This document shows, one piece after another, positions 22,758 to 35,259 of a stretch of 64,000 nucleotides of DNA. The translations under genes and the position numbers were made by a program. Each line of letters opens with the position of its first letter. Position 1 is the first letter of the stretch. Where the stretch lies: the NCBI RefSeq assembly GCF_030272615.1, contig NC_081412.1, positions 21,057,932-21,121,931 on the forward strand, given 5' to 3'. This stretch comes from Cryptomeria japonica. Taxonomy: Eukaryota; Streptophyta; Pinopsida; Cupressales; Cupressaceae. The notes beneath the pieces are model-generated. The model saw only the letters and a list, made by a program, of their open reading frames with translations. It ran no database searches and was not told where the DNA came from.

Positions 22758-24030
22758 TGCTTCGTTAGCAGCAATCAAGAAGGAAGACTAAGAGGGGGGG
22801 TGAATCAGTCTTCACCAGATCTCAAAATTAAACTTCAAGACATAAACTGATAAACTGCAGCAATAAACAGATAAGCAAATTAACAACACAACACACAACA
22901 CCAATATTTTTGATGTGGAAAACGTAGTTAAGGGAAAAACCACGATGGGAACCTACTCATAGTAAGATGATACTCTACAGTAGTATGTGAAAATATTACA
23001 ATGGGGAATGCACATGCATTCAGGCACACTGCCTAGAGCTCACTACTCAAAAGATATTTGCCCGAAAGGCTACAACCCTCAGGGAAGTCTCACTGAATTA
23101 CAATATGATTTGGAGTCGATCCAAAAGAAATGAACTGCAATGATAGCATCTACAAATGCCTAATGACAGTTACAGTTAAGCACAATTGTCTGCTCTACAA
23201 CACCAATCTCACCTCTACACTTCACTAAATGATAAATCTCTTGTTTTCACATTCACCTCTCTCTGATAATGCAGACACTATATCGACACCAAAACTAAGT
23301 GAATAACTCACCTATATATATATATATATATTTCATCAACCTTGATAACAAGGTCGGCTAAACCCTCAACTCACAATTATAAAAATTACATTACATGATA
23401 CACAGATAAACCACCAAACCAATATAATGATTTATATTACATAGCATAAACCTAATTCAAATTCCCAAATGATCTCATCCACCAGAAATCATGCCAAGAT
23501 CAGCTGCAACATGCTACATAAAAAATACTGCATAACATGAAAATCAATACCGGTTAACAAAAAACCACCAAAAAATTGCACAATGATAAATGTGGATCGC
23601 CAAAACAAATAGGACACGACTAGGAAAAACCAACAAGCACATTAGAATCATCGCCAACAGTTGCACCAATACCTCTTATCAAATCTTCATCGATCAACAT
23701 CAGGAAGCTCAAGAACACAACCAATCAACAACTGTCATGAAGAAAGATAACTTGCAAGGCCTAAAATCATGAACCATCTGAAATAAAGATACAAAAGATC
23801 ATCCCAAACAATATCCAAAAACCTCAGCACAAGATCTTATCACATCGGAATATACTGGAGGAAATATCGGATTCTGCAAAGAAGTGATCAACATAACCAA
23901 ACTACAAAACCGGATCAGAAGATCTTCCCAAACTCACCCGAATAAACCATAGGAATATTTTGACATCAATGACAACAACATATCCTAGTAGCAGCAATGA
24001 ACAACCATCTCCAACAACTCCAACATGCTT
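22758..24030 (-). mobile_element. Solo LTR of the element A family with TGCTT duplication
   Basis: 22763-24025 aligns with both LTRs of A (same 'ggggggtgaatcagt' start, same interior, same 'tgacatcaatgacaacaac' end). It is flanked by TGCTT at 22758-22762 and 24026-24030. No internal domains adjoin. This is the product of recombination between two LTRs. A (TA)n tract near 23310-23330 and an extended tail of 'ccaacaactccaaca' are private to this copy. It lies in the same orientation as A. Confidence 0.93.
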
Positions 24031-24978
24031 CCACCTAAACACAGAGCACATCTGCTAGTTAACATAGTCAATCCGTTGAAAGCTTCACTGAATATCTTTA
24101 TTCCCACAAATTTGTTAGACTATATTTCTTGTTTACTAAAATAAAAGCGCATTCGCTAGATAATTCTAGAATCGACTAAAGTAGGGCTCAAATTCACCAA
24201 AATGAAGAAAAGGATTGCAATCGAAGTGACAAATCTACTAACTAATAACATAAATTTGTGGATTTTTATCATTTTCAATCGTTTAAGGAGTGTGTTTGTC
24301 AGTTTATGTTATGTTTCCATGAATCGTATGATAGGTATTTATTAGTTATTTACCATAGCATTTATGTCATATGTTGAGTGCAAATACATTGATCTATAGA
24401 GTGATTCTACTCTTCCACATAACAAATCCACTAATCATTGAAAGAACTACTTGCGAGATCTAGGTTACATTTTTGTTGGTCCAGGATCAAGTCTACCAAA
24501 GTGTGGGAATATCCACCAATTTGCAACCTGCAAGTTGAAAGAATCTTAGAAAACACAAAGATGATTAAAAGGGAGCCTATGACATGGGTCCCACCATGCA
24601 TACTAGAATGTGTGCAAGGAAAGAAGAGATGAAAGAAGACTAAATAAAAACAATGTGCAAAATGAATTTATCACAAAGTAGTCTCCTTGATGCAATGATT
24701 TGTCCTTTGATACTGGATTGGATGTGTGCTCACTCAAGATTTTGGCAACATAACAATGCTCAAATGCAAAATGGGTGAGCGAGGTAAATATGTTTAAGGG
24801 TTGTATTTATAGGATTTTGGACGAGATAAGATTAATTTTTGATATTAATTGATTAATATATATGGTGGAGGATGAAGGAGAGGAATAAAGAAATTAAAAA
24901 TTCTTTTTAGGGTACTAGAAGTGACAAGCTCGTGTACTTGTGTAAGAAGTCCATGTGCTTGATATGATGGGATGAGTT
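24031..24978. other. Unassigned AT-rich DNA
   Basis: No coding sequence, repeat pair or RNA gene is recognised between the two solo LTRs. Confidence 0.5.
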
Positions 24979-26104
24979 GATCTTGTTGGAAAGAGACACT
25001 GCATAAGTGTAGATAAGTGTATGGGATTTGTCATTGATGGAAACCCAACTCAGATATTCCATCTGCACTATATAGATTCATCCTATCGAAAGTATGAAGT
25101 CAAATTTTGCTTAAGTTTGGAAGGTGGAACACAGTAGTGGACAGTATGGGAGTATTTTGAGTATAACTTCATTTTGGTTGTATATTTTTCTTTATGGTGA
25201 TACAGGTAGTTGGTTGGATGTCTGGAGTAGCTTATTATAGAATCTTAGCCTTCGGTGTTGTCTTTTGTGCGTGTTTGAAGATCCAGTATTCGGTATTTGA
25301 GGAAGAACAGTACTATTTGGCTGACTAGTGATGTAACATGTTGTGCGAAATTATTGGGATAATTTCAGTGATTTATTTTATGTTCAAGGTTGCCTAGCCA
25401 ACATGTGGGAAGTGTGTAGTCAATTTTGTTTGGTCAGCATATGCATTTATGATCAGATTCTGGTGACTCATCTTACACGTTTCATATTTTGCAAGTGTTG
25501 TTGAAGCCGACTTGTTGGCGAGCTAAATTCATGTTGCGGGTATATAAGTTCATTTTATATATCAGAGAGTGTGGGAATGTTGTGTATGTGTGATTGTGTG
25601 CAGTTCCATGTACACAATTGAAGGATTTTTGCTCTAGATTAAAGCAAATCAGCAGAACAAAGTAGTGAGACAATTGTATTTTGTGCTTAAACTAGAACTA
25701 TACCAAGCATTTATAGATGCTTATTTATAGTTCAATCTTGTTGTTACCTTTTGTAATTCCTTTGTAAGGCAGCGAGCCTTCTGGGGTTGTAGCCCTTAAT
25801 GTAATTTGACCAGTGATCTCTAGCCAGTGTGCCTGAATGCATGTGCATTCCTATGTAAACTTTTCACATACTTCTAATAGAGTATTATCTTACTGTGGGT
25901 AGGATTCCCACCCTGGTTATTCCCTTGACCAGGTTTTCCACGTTCAAAATCTTGGTGCTATGGTGATATTTTTGTGTGTGTTTTTCTTATGCTTATCTCT
26001 CTTATTCATTTGCATTAAATGGTTTGAAGAACTGGTTAAGAAAGTTAAAAGTTGCAGAATACTAGTTCACCCCCCTCTTAGTGTTCATTGATTCCAACAG
26101 ATCT
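24979..26104 (+). mobile_element. Second solo LTR, related family, plus orientation, GATCT duplication
   Basis: 24984-26099 starts TGTTGGAAAGAG, ends GATTCCAACA, and is flanked by GATCT (24979-24983 and 26100-26104). Its 3' half (25770-26080) is the reverse complement of the A-family LTR in outline ('ccctctta', 'gttttccac', 'gtgtgcctgaatgcatgtgcattcc'). The 5' half is unrelated, so it is a sister family that shares the R-U5 side. Confidence 0.9.
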
Positions 26105-26242
26105 TACTTAATCAAAGACTAAGTGTGCAAATTCTTAGTAGAGTGGGATTAGATGGAGATTAAGATTACGATTAGGAGGCAAGTGGGATAGGTAGGAGGA
26201 TACAACTAGATGCGAGAAAAAAAGGATTTTTGAATTAAGTTT

Positions 26243-26874
26243 TATATCACATCAAAATGGTTAGTCAAGATTAGTAAGATTAAAAATCATTACAAATAAA
26301 ACCATTTTAGATGCAATATCAAGAAAGTATGAAAAAGCATAAATGAGAAACGTGAACATAAAGAAAGATTTCACTCATGATGCTCCCTACACCATTTTGG
26401 TCTTCCTTGTCCTCCTCATCTCCAAGATCCTCAAGTGCACCGAAGTTGACAAATGAAGAGTGATAAATTAAGTGTAATTAAGTGTGGAATGCTCTCAACT
26501 AGCATAAAAATATGGATGAGTGGATGTGGATATGATGGATCAAAATGGGGATTATTATTGTGGATGAAAAATAGATCTAGGATCAAAAAGGCATTATAAG
26601 GCTATGATGAAAAGTGGATAAACAAGGATAAAGACTAGTAGCATGATTCCCGAATCACCAGGAGGTTGAGAAAGGATGATGAGGAAGCCATGGTATGCCC
26701 CCTCGAGAGGACATGGAACACCAAAATGGCATAGGGAGCATCATGAGTGAATTATTTCTTTATGTTCATGTTTATCATTTATGCTTTTTCATACTTTCTT
26801 GGTATTGCATCTAAAATGGTTATTTGTAATGGTTTTTAATCTTACTAATCTTGACTATCCATTTTGACATTATA
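26243..26874. repeat. Inverted repeat, arms about 155-159 bp, spacer about 320 bp
   Basis: Arms 26243-26401 and 26720-26874 are reverse complements with only scattered differences. They share 'catgatgctccctac', 'tatgaaaaagcataaatgaga', 'ttagatgcaatatcaagaaagta' and 'ttagtcaagattagtaagatt'. The right arm ends TATACA followed by TTTGGTGAAACC, which looks like an LTR end plus an N/G-type primer-binding site. The pair may therefore be two LTR ends in opposite orientation rather than a DNA transposon. Confidence 0.85.
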
Positions 26875-26876
26875 CA

Positions 26877-27490
26877 TTTGGTGAAACCATGATACTAATG
26901 GTTTTTTTTATATAACTCATCTTCGAATAGAGGTAGTTGGCATATTATGTCAAATAGTTTCTACACATTATCTATGCTCCATATTTGTAGTATATTTAAA
27001 TAACAAAGCAAGATATATCTATGATGCATATTTTATCTCACCTCACACTTGTTGCAACATGATATTTATTTCTACTTGTTTGTTGGTCTATTACAAAATG
27101 TTGTTATCCTTTATGCTTCGATAGATGTTCATGTTTTGTTTTAGTGGTTTTTTTGATAGATGTCCAATTGTTGCCTCTTTGTCTTTAAGAATTATGGTGC
27201 CATCAATTTTTCTATGTTGAATACGTTGTCATTGGAGACACTCTTCTAATCTATCATGTAGCTTTGTGATAGTACCATACAGTGGCTTGTTATGTGCAGT
27301 TAGATATGACTTCATTTTTCATTATGTTTTGCAGGCAAGGAGTGTGGAATTGGGTTTTATACCTGACTCATTGCATATTGATGCTATACTAGACACTGGA
27401 ATTCTATCAAAACACAAAAACAACATTTTCATTTTCAACATAGGAAGGGAGGACTACACAGCACAAGTAGGGAGGTTGCTAGTATATTTG
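26877..27490 (+). other. Unassigned stretch with a possible exon-like frame
   Basis: Mostly AT-rich. At 27334-27493 an open frame follows a 'ttttgcag' acceptor-like sequence: ARSVELGFIPDSLHIDAILD continuing to GREDYTAQVGRLLVYL. The composition looks protein-like, but I do not recognise it and there is no start or partner exon. It stops exactly where homology to element G's LTR begins. Confidence 0.3.
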
Positions 27491-28570
27491 TAATATAAAA
27501 AATCATGCCTTATCCAATTCAATGTAGCAAATGGGACTTTCCTCCATGTCATTAAAGGTCATGGATCACCACCTTTGTCCTTTTGTCTAGTTGGATCACC
27601 CAGTCAGCTCTAAGTAGGTATTTCACCAACTCCACCAACCTTTCACCTTCAAGGACTAGGGCACAATGTAAAGACGTCTGCGCAGTGTGCTAGCATCCCA
27701 CGAATTTGACTATACCTGAAAGGAATTGTAATGCTCCTGCATGCGCCCACTGATGTCCATTTTCCATCTAGAGCCTATATTCTCCAGTTTGAAGGAATTT
27801 TAAGGATCTTTTGTCATTTTGAGACCACTCTTTGTAGGTTGGAGCTCTCGGTGACTTCTTGGAAATTCATAGCTTCCCATACCAAGACCACCATTGTGGT
27901 AGCTCTCAAAATAGTTTACAACATCATCACCATGAGCACTTTGAAAAGGGGAATTCACTTATTCTCTTTCCCATCTTTACTTTACATATCTCTCTATTTA
28001 TCGTTACTTTCCAATTATCTTTATCATCTATTTTCCTTGTGGCTTTTCATTTGGATTGTTCATGGAGGTGGAAACACCAAAATGAGGGTTTGACTTAGGC
28101 ATGCTCCAAAAAACAACCCTAACATTTTCCCTTCTTGATTTTGTGTAGGTTCTTAATCATGGAAGAATAGTCACTTTGCGGGAGGCTCCTATCATGGATC
28201 ATTTGTGAGTTCCTTTCATCTCTTCTCTCTTATTCCATCCTAGTTATTTTGTATTTTGTGATTACTATCTTAGTTTTATCATTTTCCACGTTTACATTAT
28301 AATATAGTCGCATCTATTACTTTCTGTAGGACTTTTGTACCTCATCTGTATAGGACAACAGTGCATCATGTTCTTGTCCTAGACCTATGCACTCATCCTC
28401 TGGACAAAGGCTACGAAGAGTCATATGAGAGCCTTAAATTATGATCAATTGTTCTAATTTATTATTTTCATCCCCTTGCTCACCTTAGCGCCAGTTCGAG
28501 TGAGGTATCAGAGGGTCAATTTGTTCCCTAGGATCCATCATCCAAGAGGTAACAAATTTCCTCTATTACA
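27491..28570 (+). repeat. Element G 5' LTR, 5'-truncated
   Basis: It matches 40537-41414 but contains about 200 bp (28010-28290) that the 3' LTR lacks, and it is missing the 5' portion represented by 39845-40537. Small frames within are LTR sequence. Confidence 0.82.
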
Positions 28571-28885
28571 TTTTGGTGAACCCGACGTGAAATATTTTTA
28601 TTTTTACATTGTGTATTTATCATTTAAGTGTATTTCATAAATCTAAAAATCTAAAAATCTAGTGTAAAAAAAAAGAAAAAAAACATAGTTTTTGCATCAT
28701 TGTTCTAGCATTCATCTTCTTGACTATCAAACTTTAGACAAGATCCTTTGTGTACCTATAGTGTAGTCTTAGCATTGGAAGACTTGTCTATGAGCTTTAT
28801 GACCTAGACTGCCACAGGAGTCGTAGTCAACAAGTCATCCAAACAGAGATTTCCTCCTGATTGTTATAGTCCTCCTTTTCCCAAC
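28571..28885 (+). promoter_or_regulatory. Element G primer-binding site and leader
   Basis: TTT then TGGTGAACCCGACGTG at 28574-28589, as in element N. The leader to 28885 contains an A-rich tract and no gene. Confidence 0.75.
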
Positions 28886-30650
28886 ATGATGTTTAATGAT
28901 CAGCTTCCTGACCCAAATTATTTCTTGGTTTCTCATCCCCTTAAGTCTATTTTGATAGGGGACCCCTCTCCACCTGGTTCGCAATCCAACTCTCAGAGTA
29001 ATTTTTTGAGAAATTCTACTCCATCTTCCCCTCCTATCGTTGATCATAACTCTGTTCTCACTATTGATTTTGAACAAATTAACATGCTTGAGCAGGATCT
29101 GAGAGACTTTAACGATTTCCTAAATTAGGAGAATATTCTCCCCCGGGCTGGAAATTTGATCAATGCTCTGAGACATGTTGATCTCAAATAGGAGAGGCCT
29201 ATAGATGTTGATGAAATTATCTATGATTGTCAAGAACCATGTGCCTTTGACTAATGCTCCTCCTCAAGATGGCCAATCCATTACCTGTGGACCCCATCTT
29301 AGTGTCGGTATGCCTAGTTTGACAGTGCAGATGGTTGATCCTAGGCCTACTATTCCTAGTATCACTACTTCATCTACCCCCTTGGGCTATATAGGTATGT
29401 CTAGTGGCTCAACCTTTTCCTTCATTGTAGCTCAGATGTCTATGATTAGCACTAGCACTACATCTATTGTTGGCATTGATCCTTCTAGAGGTTTCAGTGG
29501 AGGTGGTGGTAGATTTGGTCCACCTCCATCTCCTCCGTCCACTAATTCAGTCTTGAACACCATATTACAAAACATGGGCCAGTTATAGTTATAGTTAACC
29601 AAATTGGCCTCCGCCTCTGGTCAGTCATCCATGCCTGCATATTATAGGAAGAGTCCCCTCAATATCACCATCTTGAACACTATCCTTCCTACCTTTTTTG
29701 AGTCATTGAAGTTCAATAGGTTTAATGGTGATGGGGACCCTAATGTGCATGTCAATTCCTTCATGACCATGTGTAGAGACTATCATAATCTAGAATTTGT
29801 TTTGCTTAAACTATTCTCATGGTCCCATAAAGGAACCACATTAGAGTGGTATAGCTGCTTCTCAGACTATTCCATTCATACCTTTGACCAGATCATGGAC
29901 CTTTTCCTCAAGCAGTTTTAGGCCAACATTGGTAGCAGGGTCACCATCATTGACCTTGTTCATTGCAAGTAGAATCCCAATGAGAAGATCACAGAATTCA
30001 TCTCGAGGTATCAGTCGATCTCCATTAGAATCCCCTTTGCTCTACTAGATAGTGATCTGCAGAGGATGTTCATTGGCAATCTGTAGCCAGTATTTAGGGA
30101 GAATCTATCTCTTAATTGATATCAAAACTTTGCTAACATGTGTTATGTACTTATGGACTACCAACACATCATGTCATAGTTTGGAGATAGTAGTTCAAAC
30201 CCTTGCGGTGGGTCCTTTATAGGCATGTCCACTAAAGGGTCTAGGAAGAATAAGGTAGTAGGTAATGTCGTGGTTGTCCCTCCGATAGCTACTAAACAAG
30301 GCTCGCAAAAAAATAGAGTCTTCACAAAATTTAATGACTCTTATTTGAGAATAATGCAGTGATTGTTGAGAGACAATCTAATTACCCTTCCTGAGATTAT
30401 ACTATTGTCTGATAGAAAACCCTATTTGCAGTGGTACGATGGATCCAAATTCTGCCATTACAAATGTGTGTCTGGTCATGACACTGAATGATGTTATCAT
30501 CTTTGACACATTGTCTAGGACCACATCAATATTGTTGCAGTCAAATTTGATGTGCGGAAACACAAGTTGAACAAGTTCGTTGACAAGACCAATAGTGACT
30601 TGCAAATCTATACCAATCCCTTTCCCCTGCATTCAAAATATTTCATCTCT
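28886..30650 (+). pseudogene. Element G gag
   Basis: Several short frames read in succession. 28886-29128 and 29205-29588 are Ser/Thr/Pro-rich. 29604-29921 holds the capsid-type core (FNGDGDPNVHVNSFMTMCRD, later GTTLEWYSCF, a Retrotrans_gag signature around the conserved Trp). About 30420-30540 holds a knuckle FCHYKCVSGHDTE followed by a stop and CYHL, matching the CxFHxxxGHxTxxCxxL pattern of Tat gag. At least five stops or shifts break the frame. It would form the particle shell. Confidence 0.8.
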
Positions 30651-30749
30651 GCATCGGATCCTTCTTTAGATGATGGTCCATTCGTGAATATGGTCACCAT
30701 CACTCCCATTTTATTGCCTCCTAGCTAGAAGGGAAAGGTGTCTGATGTG

Positions 30750-31178
30750 TCTTTATCATTCACCCTTCTGGATGCCTCATATTGTGGAGAGCCTGCTCCT
30801 CTATACATCCTTGCCAAGTTGAATGGTCAAACTATCATAGGTGTGATGATTGACCCATCATGAAGAGTTGATATTATTATAGAGGAGACTCTATTTGTAA
30901 ACGGTTGGCATAGGCCTATGTATGATGAGTGTCAAGCAACCTTGAGGACACATGATGGGTTTTATATCCCTCCTTTAGGTAGCATCACCTTGGAAGTCCT
31001 TGTGGGGCCTAAGGTTCTATCTTCTACATTTGTGATAATTCCTGAGTCGGACCTATTCCGAGCTAAGCTAGGCATTCCTTGGTTGATTTCCATGGAGGAG
31101 GTCCCTTCATTAATTCATAAATGTCTAAAGTTTCCCCAAGAGGGTTTAGTGCATGTCATCCAGGATATTGGATATTGA
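30750..31178 (+). pseudogene. Element G protease-like segment
   Basis: The translation near 30810-30900 reads ILAKLNGQTIIGVMIDPS, with a stop, then RVDIIIEETLF, where Tat proteases have ID-x-GS-x-VN. 30918-31178 (86 codons) continues with a beta-rich segment and FRAKLGIPWLISMEEVPSLI, the typical end of Tat protease. The catalytic region reads D-P-S, so it is unlikely to be active. Confidence 0.72.
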
Positions 31179-33183
31179 CCCCTAGTAGCCAGTGGAGACT
31201 TTTCGCTAGACTATTTTTGGCCTACTCCAGTGGGGCCCATGCTTCCCTTTGGTGACTTGATGTACTTCACATACTATCAATATAAGATGGGGGAGTCAGC
31301 TCCTAAATCAACGCAACCTATTTTTTCATTTCCCCTTCCTGCATTGACCTCTACTCCATCTATTTCGGTCTTGGAGCAGGTGGTGCCTCATGTCTCCTCA
31401 TCATCAAGGATCAAGGCTAACCTTACTCCCTCGAAAAGACCTCTGCGTCCACCTAGGATTGCATATCCTCTAGTAGTGTCTTCTATTCCTATGGTTGCAG
31501 GTAGTGCAGATAAGGGAGAGACACCTATGTTGTCAAAGTCTATGGCCCACCCTCCCTTTGAGCTTCCGATCATGGTCAATATCCCTCGGCCCTCTCGTTA
31601 TGAGAAAGGGAAGTGTTCCTCTCAAGATCATTTGTCACCACTTGCTCCTTCTTCATAGCCTGCGTTGGCACCCTTTGTTCCTCTGACTGCTCCTTGAGTA
31701 AAGTGAGGTAGGGTTTCCATTGCTATGAATGTGGTGCCTATCCCAGATGCACCTCCTATTTCATTGATTGGGACTTTTCCTATCCCTAACATAGTTCCGG
31801 AGGCCTCTCCTATGGAGCATGATGTTCTTGAATCCTCTAGAGCCTTGGTTGGTGGTCCTCACCTCTGTCATAATCAGTGTGCATGTTAGCATAAATGCTT
31901 TCAATGATCCATGGCTCAACAACATGATGTCGCTCTACAGTCCATTGGTGCCTCTTTAGCACCTAATTCTTTTGTCTCATAACTTGTTTCTTTAGATGTC
32001 CCTATCTCTACAACCTCTTTAGTTTTTCTTCCTACTTATTTAGAGCCCATTGATGAACCTCCCCCCTAAACAGGTGTAGATTTTCATTGCTCCTTCTTTA
32101 GAGTCACCCCTCATCACTTCTTTGTCAGACATTCCTCCATTGTCATGACCCATTGATATGTTGCACACGCAGGTGGTGTCTAGCACAACTTTGTCTACTC
32201 CCCTTGTCTCACAACCATTCTAGCATCAAATCTTTCCTGGAGTCCTTCAGCCTGCTACAATTGATAGGAGACCTACTTCTCTTGTCCAGCCCAAAAGCAA
32301 GCTTGAGCAGGGCCCTGTCCTAGAATTTTGATGATAGAAATCCTCGTAGGTATGTTTCTCACCCTCTTCTATTCCTATTTTAGTGCATGTTGTTTTGCCT
32401 TTTTCTATGTGTGTGATTGAGAGGGCTCTTCCTTCTCCAGAGTTTCACTGCCCCTCTTCCCGAGGTTTGCAGTCCTGTTGTGATTTCATCTTCCTTGAGT
32501 GACTCACATGCTTCCTCTACAAAGGCTTGCATATTTGACTCCTTGGAGGACATCCCGACCTTGTCCATGATCTTCATGTGATCATTGACCCTTACCTCCT
32601 TTGAGCCTATGGACACAAACATTGTTGTTACTTCATCCCTTGCCCTCATTACTAGTGAGGTGCCCACTGAAGCTCTTGTGGTGATCCCTCTCTGAGTTCA
32701 TCCTCCTTCTCCCTATGATCTAGATTGGGAAGATGATGATCTCCTATGAGATGACCTTTAGGATGTCTACCTCTTACCTCATTCTTTTTTGTGTGTGTGC
32801 GATTGATTGTGTTCTCTCGTGCTTTCTTTACATGTTTGTTCCCTCTTAGAGGACCCAAGTTACTCTATAAGTACTTGGATATGGGAGGTTGACTGTCTTT
32901 ATCCATTGTTCTCTCTTGGAGGACCTGAGTTACTCTATAGGTGCTTAGATATGGGAGATTTTATGTCGTATATATTCCTCTATTTATCTCTCTACTTCTT
33001 CTATTTGTTGTGCCTTTCTTTTTCAATATTCAGGGATGATGCAAAGCATTGGGAGCATCTTTCACCTTCTTCCATGTTGATCAAATTTTTTATTTTATCT
33101 TTATCTTCATGTACTCTTCTTTAGATTTGAGAGATTTTGTGCTATGATGATATACCCATATCTCAATTGTATTTCATATCTCC
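31179..33183 (+). other. Element G proline/serine-rich spacer and 3' interior
   Basis: 31230-31658 translates as a Pro/Ser-rich linker (FSFPLPALTSTPS..., SSRIKANLTPSKRPLRPPR) that stays open for 142 codons. From 31660 to 33183 the plus strand stays pyrimidine-rich with similar Pro/Ser/Leu composition but frequent stops. No polymerase motif is present. Minus-strand frames here are shadows. The stretch ends at TCTCC, the target site of H. Confidence 0.6.
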
Positions 33184-33971
33184 TGATGCAGGAGCATCCC
33201 TGGTTCTTGGCAATCTTGCAACAACCAAAAATATTTCATTTATGTTTTGCTTTCTGTTTTGCAGTTTCAGTATTTCATTATGCATTTTCTGGCATTGGCT
33301 CACCAGATCTTGAGGAGTTAGATTTTTCTTGAGGACTTGATCATCTACCTTATTCCCAAACCATAGAGCATTTGGATCGTTTTCCAGCAAGTTATCGATT
33401 CCAGTTTCCAAGATAGTTTTCTGGCATGGGAACCGGTTGGACCTATTTTCTTTGGTGAATCTATCGGATCCCTTTTGTAGCTTGCAGAGTCCTGAGCATT
33501 GATTTTGATGTTCCTTGGTGTGTGGTCGACCTTCCCTATGATCCACACTTCATCCTTTGGATTTTTCGGAGGAATTTCCTTGGCGGAGGTCGACCTTGTT
33601 TTTTTTACACATTAGGTCTTGTTCTTCAGAATTTGATCCCTTTTTGGGCCGACCGAATCCCTTAGATCGTATAAATCATTGTAATTAAATATTAGAATGC
33701 AGATCAAAGGTGGTAGACATGACATAGAAGCTAGATCTTCAGATTTGAGGTCCCTGTTGTGAAATGTTTTGTAATTGAGCATGTTTTAGTAGGCCAGTGA
33801 GCTAGTTTCTATAACCCAGATGTTACCGGTTGATTGTAATCGATTTTCATGATATAATTCATAATTGTTCTGCATTGCCTCCATCATATCCTTGTGTTTT
33901 CACTGTATTTACTCTTGCTGACTAGTTCAGACTGATCTCTTTGACGTCCCTTTTAACCGGTGACTACACCA
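33184..33971 (+). repeat. Element H 5' LTR
   Basis: 788 bp, matching 38942-39716 by eye at about 90%. The TCTCC target copy precedes it. Confidence 0.94.
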
Positions 33972-33973
33972 AG

Positions 33974-33984
33974 TGGTATCAGAG
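33974..33984 (+). promoter_or_regulatory. Element H primer-binding site
   Basis: TGGTATCAGAG two bases after the LTR; initiator-methionine tRNA type. Confidence 0.9.
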
Positions 33985-34081
33985 TGAGATTTCATTCCAG
34001 AGATTGTGTTGTCCTAAGAAATGTTTTTGTAGGGTGGTGAAATATGGATCCAACTTGCAACTGTAGAGGACTGGTGTGAAG

Positions 34082-34896
34082 ATGGCATGAAGAGGAAATA
34101 GGAATGGTGGAGCATGTGGGAATGTAGACCCTATTGTGATAGAAATATTGGTAGGAATTGCATCCCGATTGGAAGTCATTGAGACAACACAGAGAAGAGG
34201 TTGACATATTGAAGATGTGAGTGAAGATGAAGGAGAAGAAGCACTGGCAGAACAAGTAAACCCACTAGTAATGGATCCTGATGAAGAGAGGTTTTTTAGG
34301 GTTTTGAGTAGGGCAAATACTAAACCTTATTTTACCCCATCAGAATATGATGCAAAGTTGTATTCAAATGAATTGATGGATTGGATATCGGATATGGAGA
34401 AATATTTTGATTTTGAGAACACTGTAGAAGAAAGAAAGGTGAAATATGTCTATACCCAATTGAAAGGACATGCATCTCTTTAGTGGGAGCATTTTTCAGG
34501 TTGATAGACAAATAAGAGGTAAATAGAAGATCAAGACATGAGATCACATGGTTGCTAAGTTGAAATCAAAATTTATGCCAGGTGATTATCAAGTGAATCT
34601 ATTCTTAAAGTTACAAAATTTGAAGCAGAGGGAATCTAGTGTGAAGGACTACACCAAAGAATTTTACAAGTTGAATATCAGATCCAGACATGTTGATGAT
34701 GAAGTTGAACAAGTTTCAAGATATTTGAATGGATTGCATATATCTATACAAGATGAACTTAGTTTGATCAAGTTGCAGAGTGTTGAAAAGGCTTATTAGT
34801 ATGCCCTAAAGGCAGAGGTAGAGGTGGAAGGTTTTACAAAGGAAGATTTCAAGGAGGAAGAGGATATACCAAAGGTAAAATAATCTATACAGATCA
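34082..34896 (+). pseudogene. Element H gag, part before the TRIM
   Basis: The ATG at 34082 opens a frame that reads, despite two early TGA codons, through DPIVIEILVGIASRLE, an acidic stretch, and ELMDWISDMEKYFDFENTVE to LKGHASL, a stop and WEHF. This is the chromovirus capsid core. 34548-34799 continues with KLKSKFMPGDYQVNLFLKLQ and SVKDYTKEFYKLNIR. The frame runs into the TRIM at 34898 and resumes at 35260. Confidence 0.86.
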
Positions 34897-34897
34897 G

Positions 34898-35259
34898 TGT
34901 TGGCCGCTTGGTAGGTCAATGCCTCCTATGGATTCATGACATGGCTTTCTGCCCCCTCTCGTGGATCCGTAACTCTGTCCGCAAACTCGTTCACTGACAA
35001 TTCAAGCTTTTGGTGTAACAACAATGCTGATTCCAATAAATGGTATCAGAGTGCCAGGTCACAGATTTGAATCCCTGGATTTTCCCTTGGAATCCTCAGT
35101 AGTCATTGAGGGGGGGATTTTTGGTCGTTCGACGAGTCAACACCTCCTGTGGATTCGTGACATGGATTTCTCCTGCCTCTTGTGGATCCTTAACTCTAGA
35201 TACACGCCCGTTCATTGATAGTTCAAGCTTTTGGTGTAATGGCAGTGGTGATTCCAACA
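34898..35259 (+). mobile_element. TRIM (miniature terminal-repeat retrotransposon) inside H gag
   Basis: Two 141-bp terminal repeats (34898-35038 and 35119-35259) share 'cctcc-tggattc-tgacatgg', 'cgttca-tga' and 'attcaagcttttggtgtaa', both ending GATTCCAAYA. Between them lie only a primer-binding site TGGTATCAGAGT (35041-35052) and a polypurine tract TGAGGGGGGGATT (35106-35118). Flanks ATCAG (34893-34897) and ATTAG (35260-35264) are a 5-bp duplication with one change. It has no coding capacity, as expected of a TRIM. Confidence 0.9.

Noticed and set aside
32380-32858. Minus-strand frames in G's spacer
   Set aside because: Opposite to a pyrimidine-rich Pro/Ser linker; composition shadows.
35024-35218. 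A second primer-binding site and small ORF in element H
   Set aside because: TGGTATCAGAGT at 35041 belongs to the nested TRIM, and the frame only spans the TRIM's interior and repeat.
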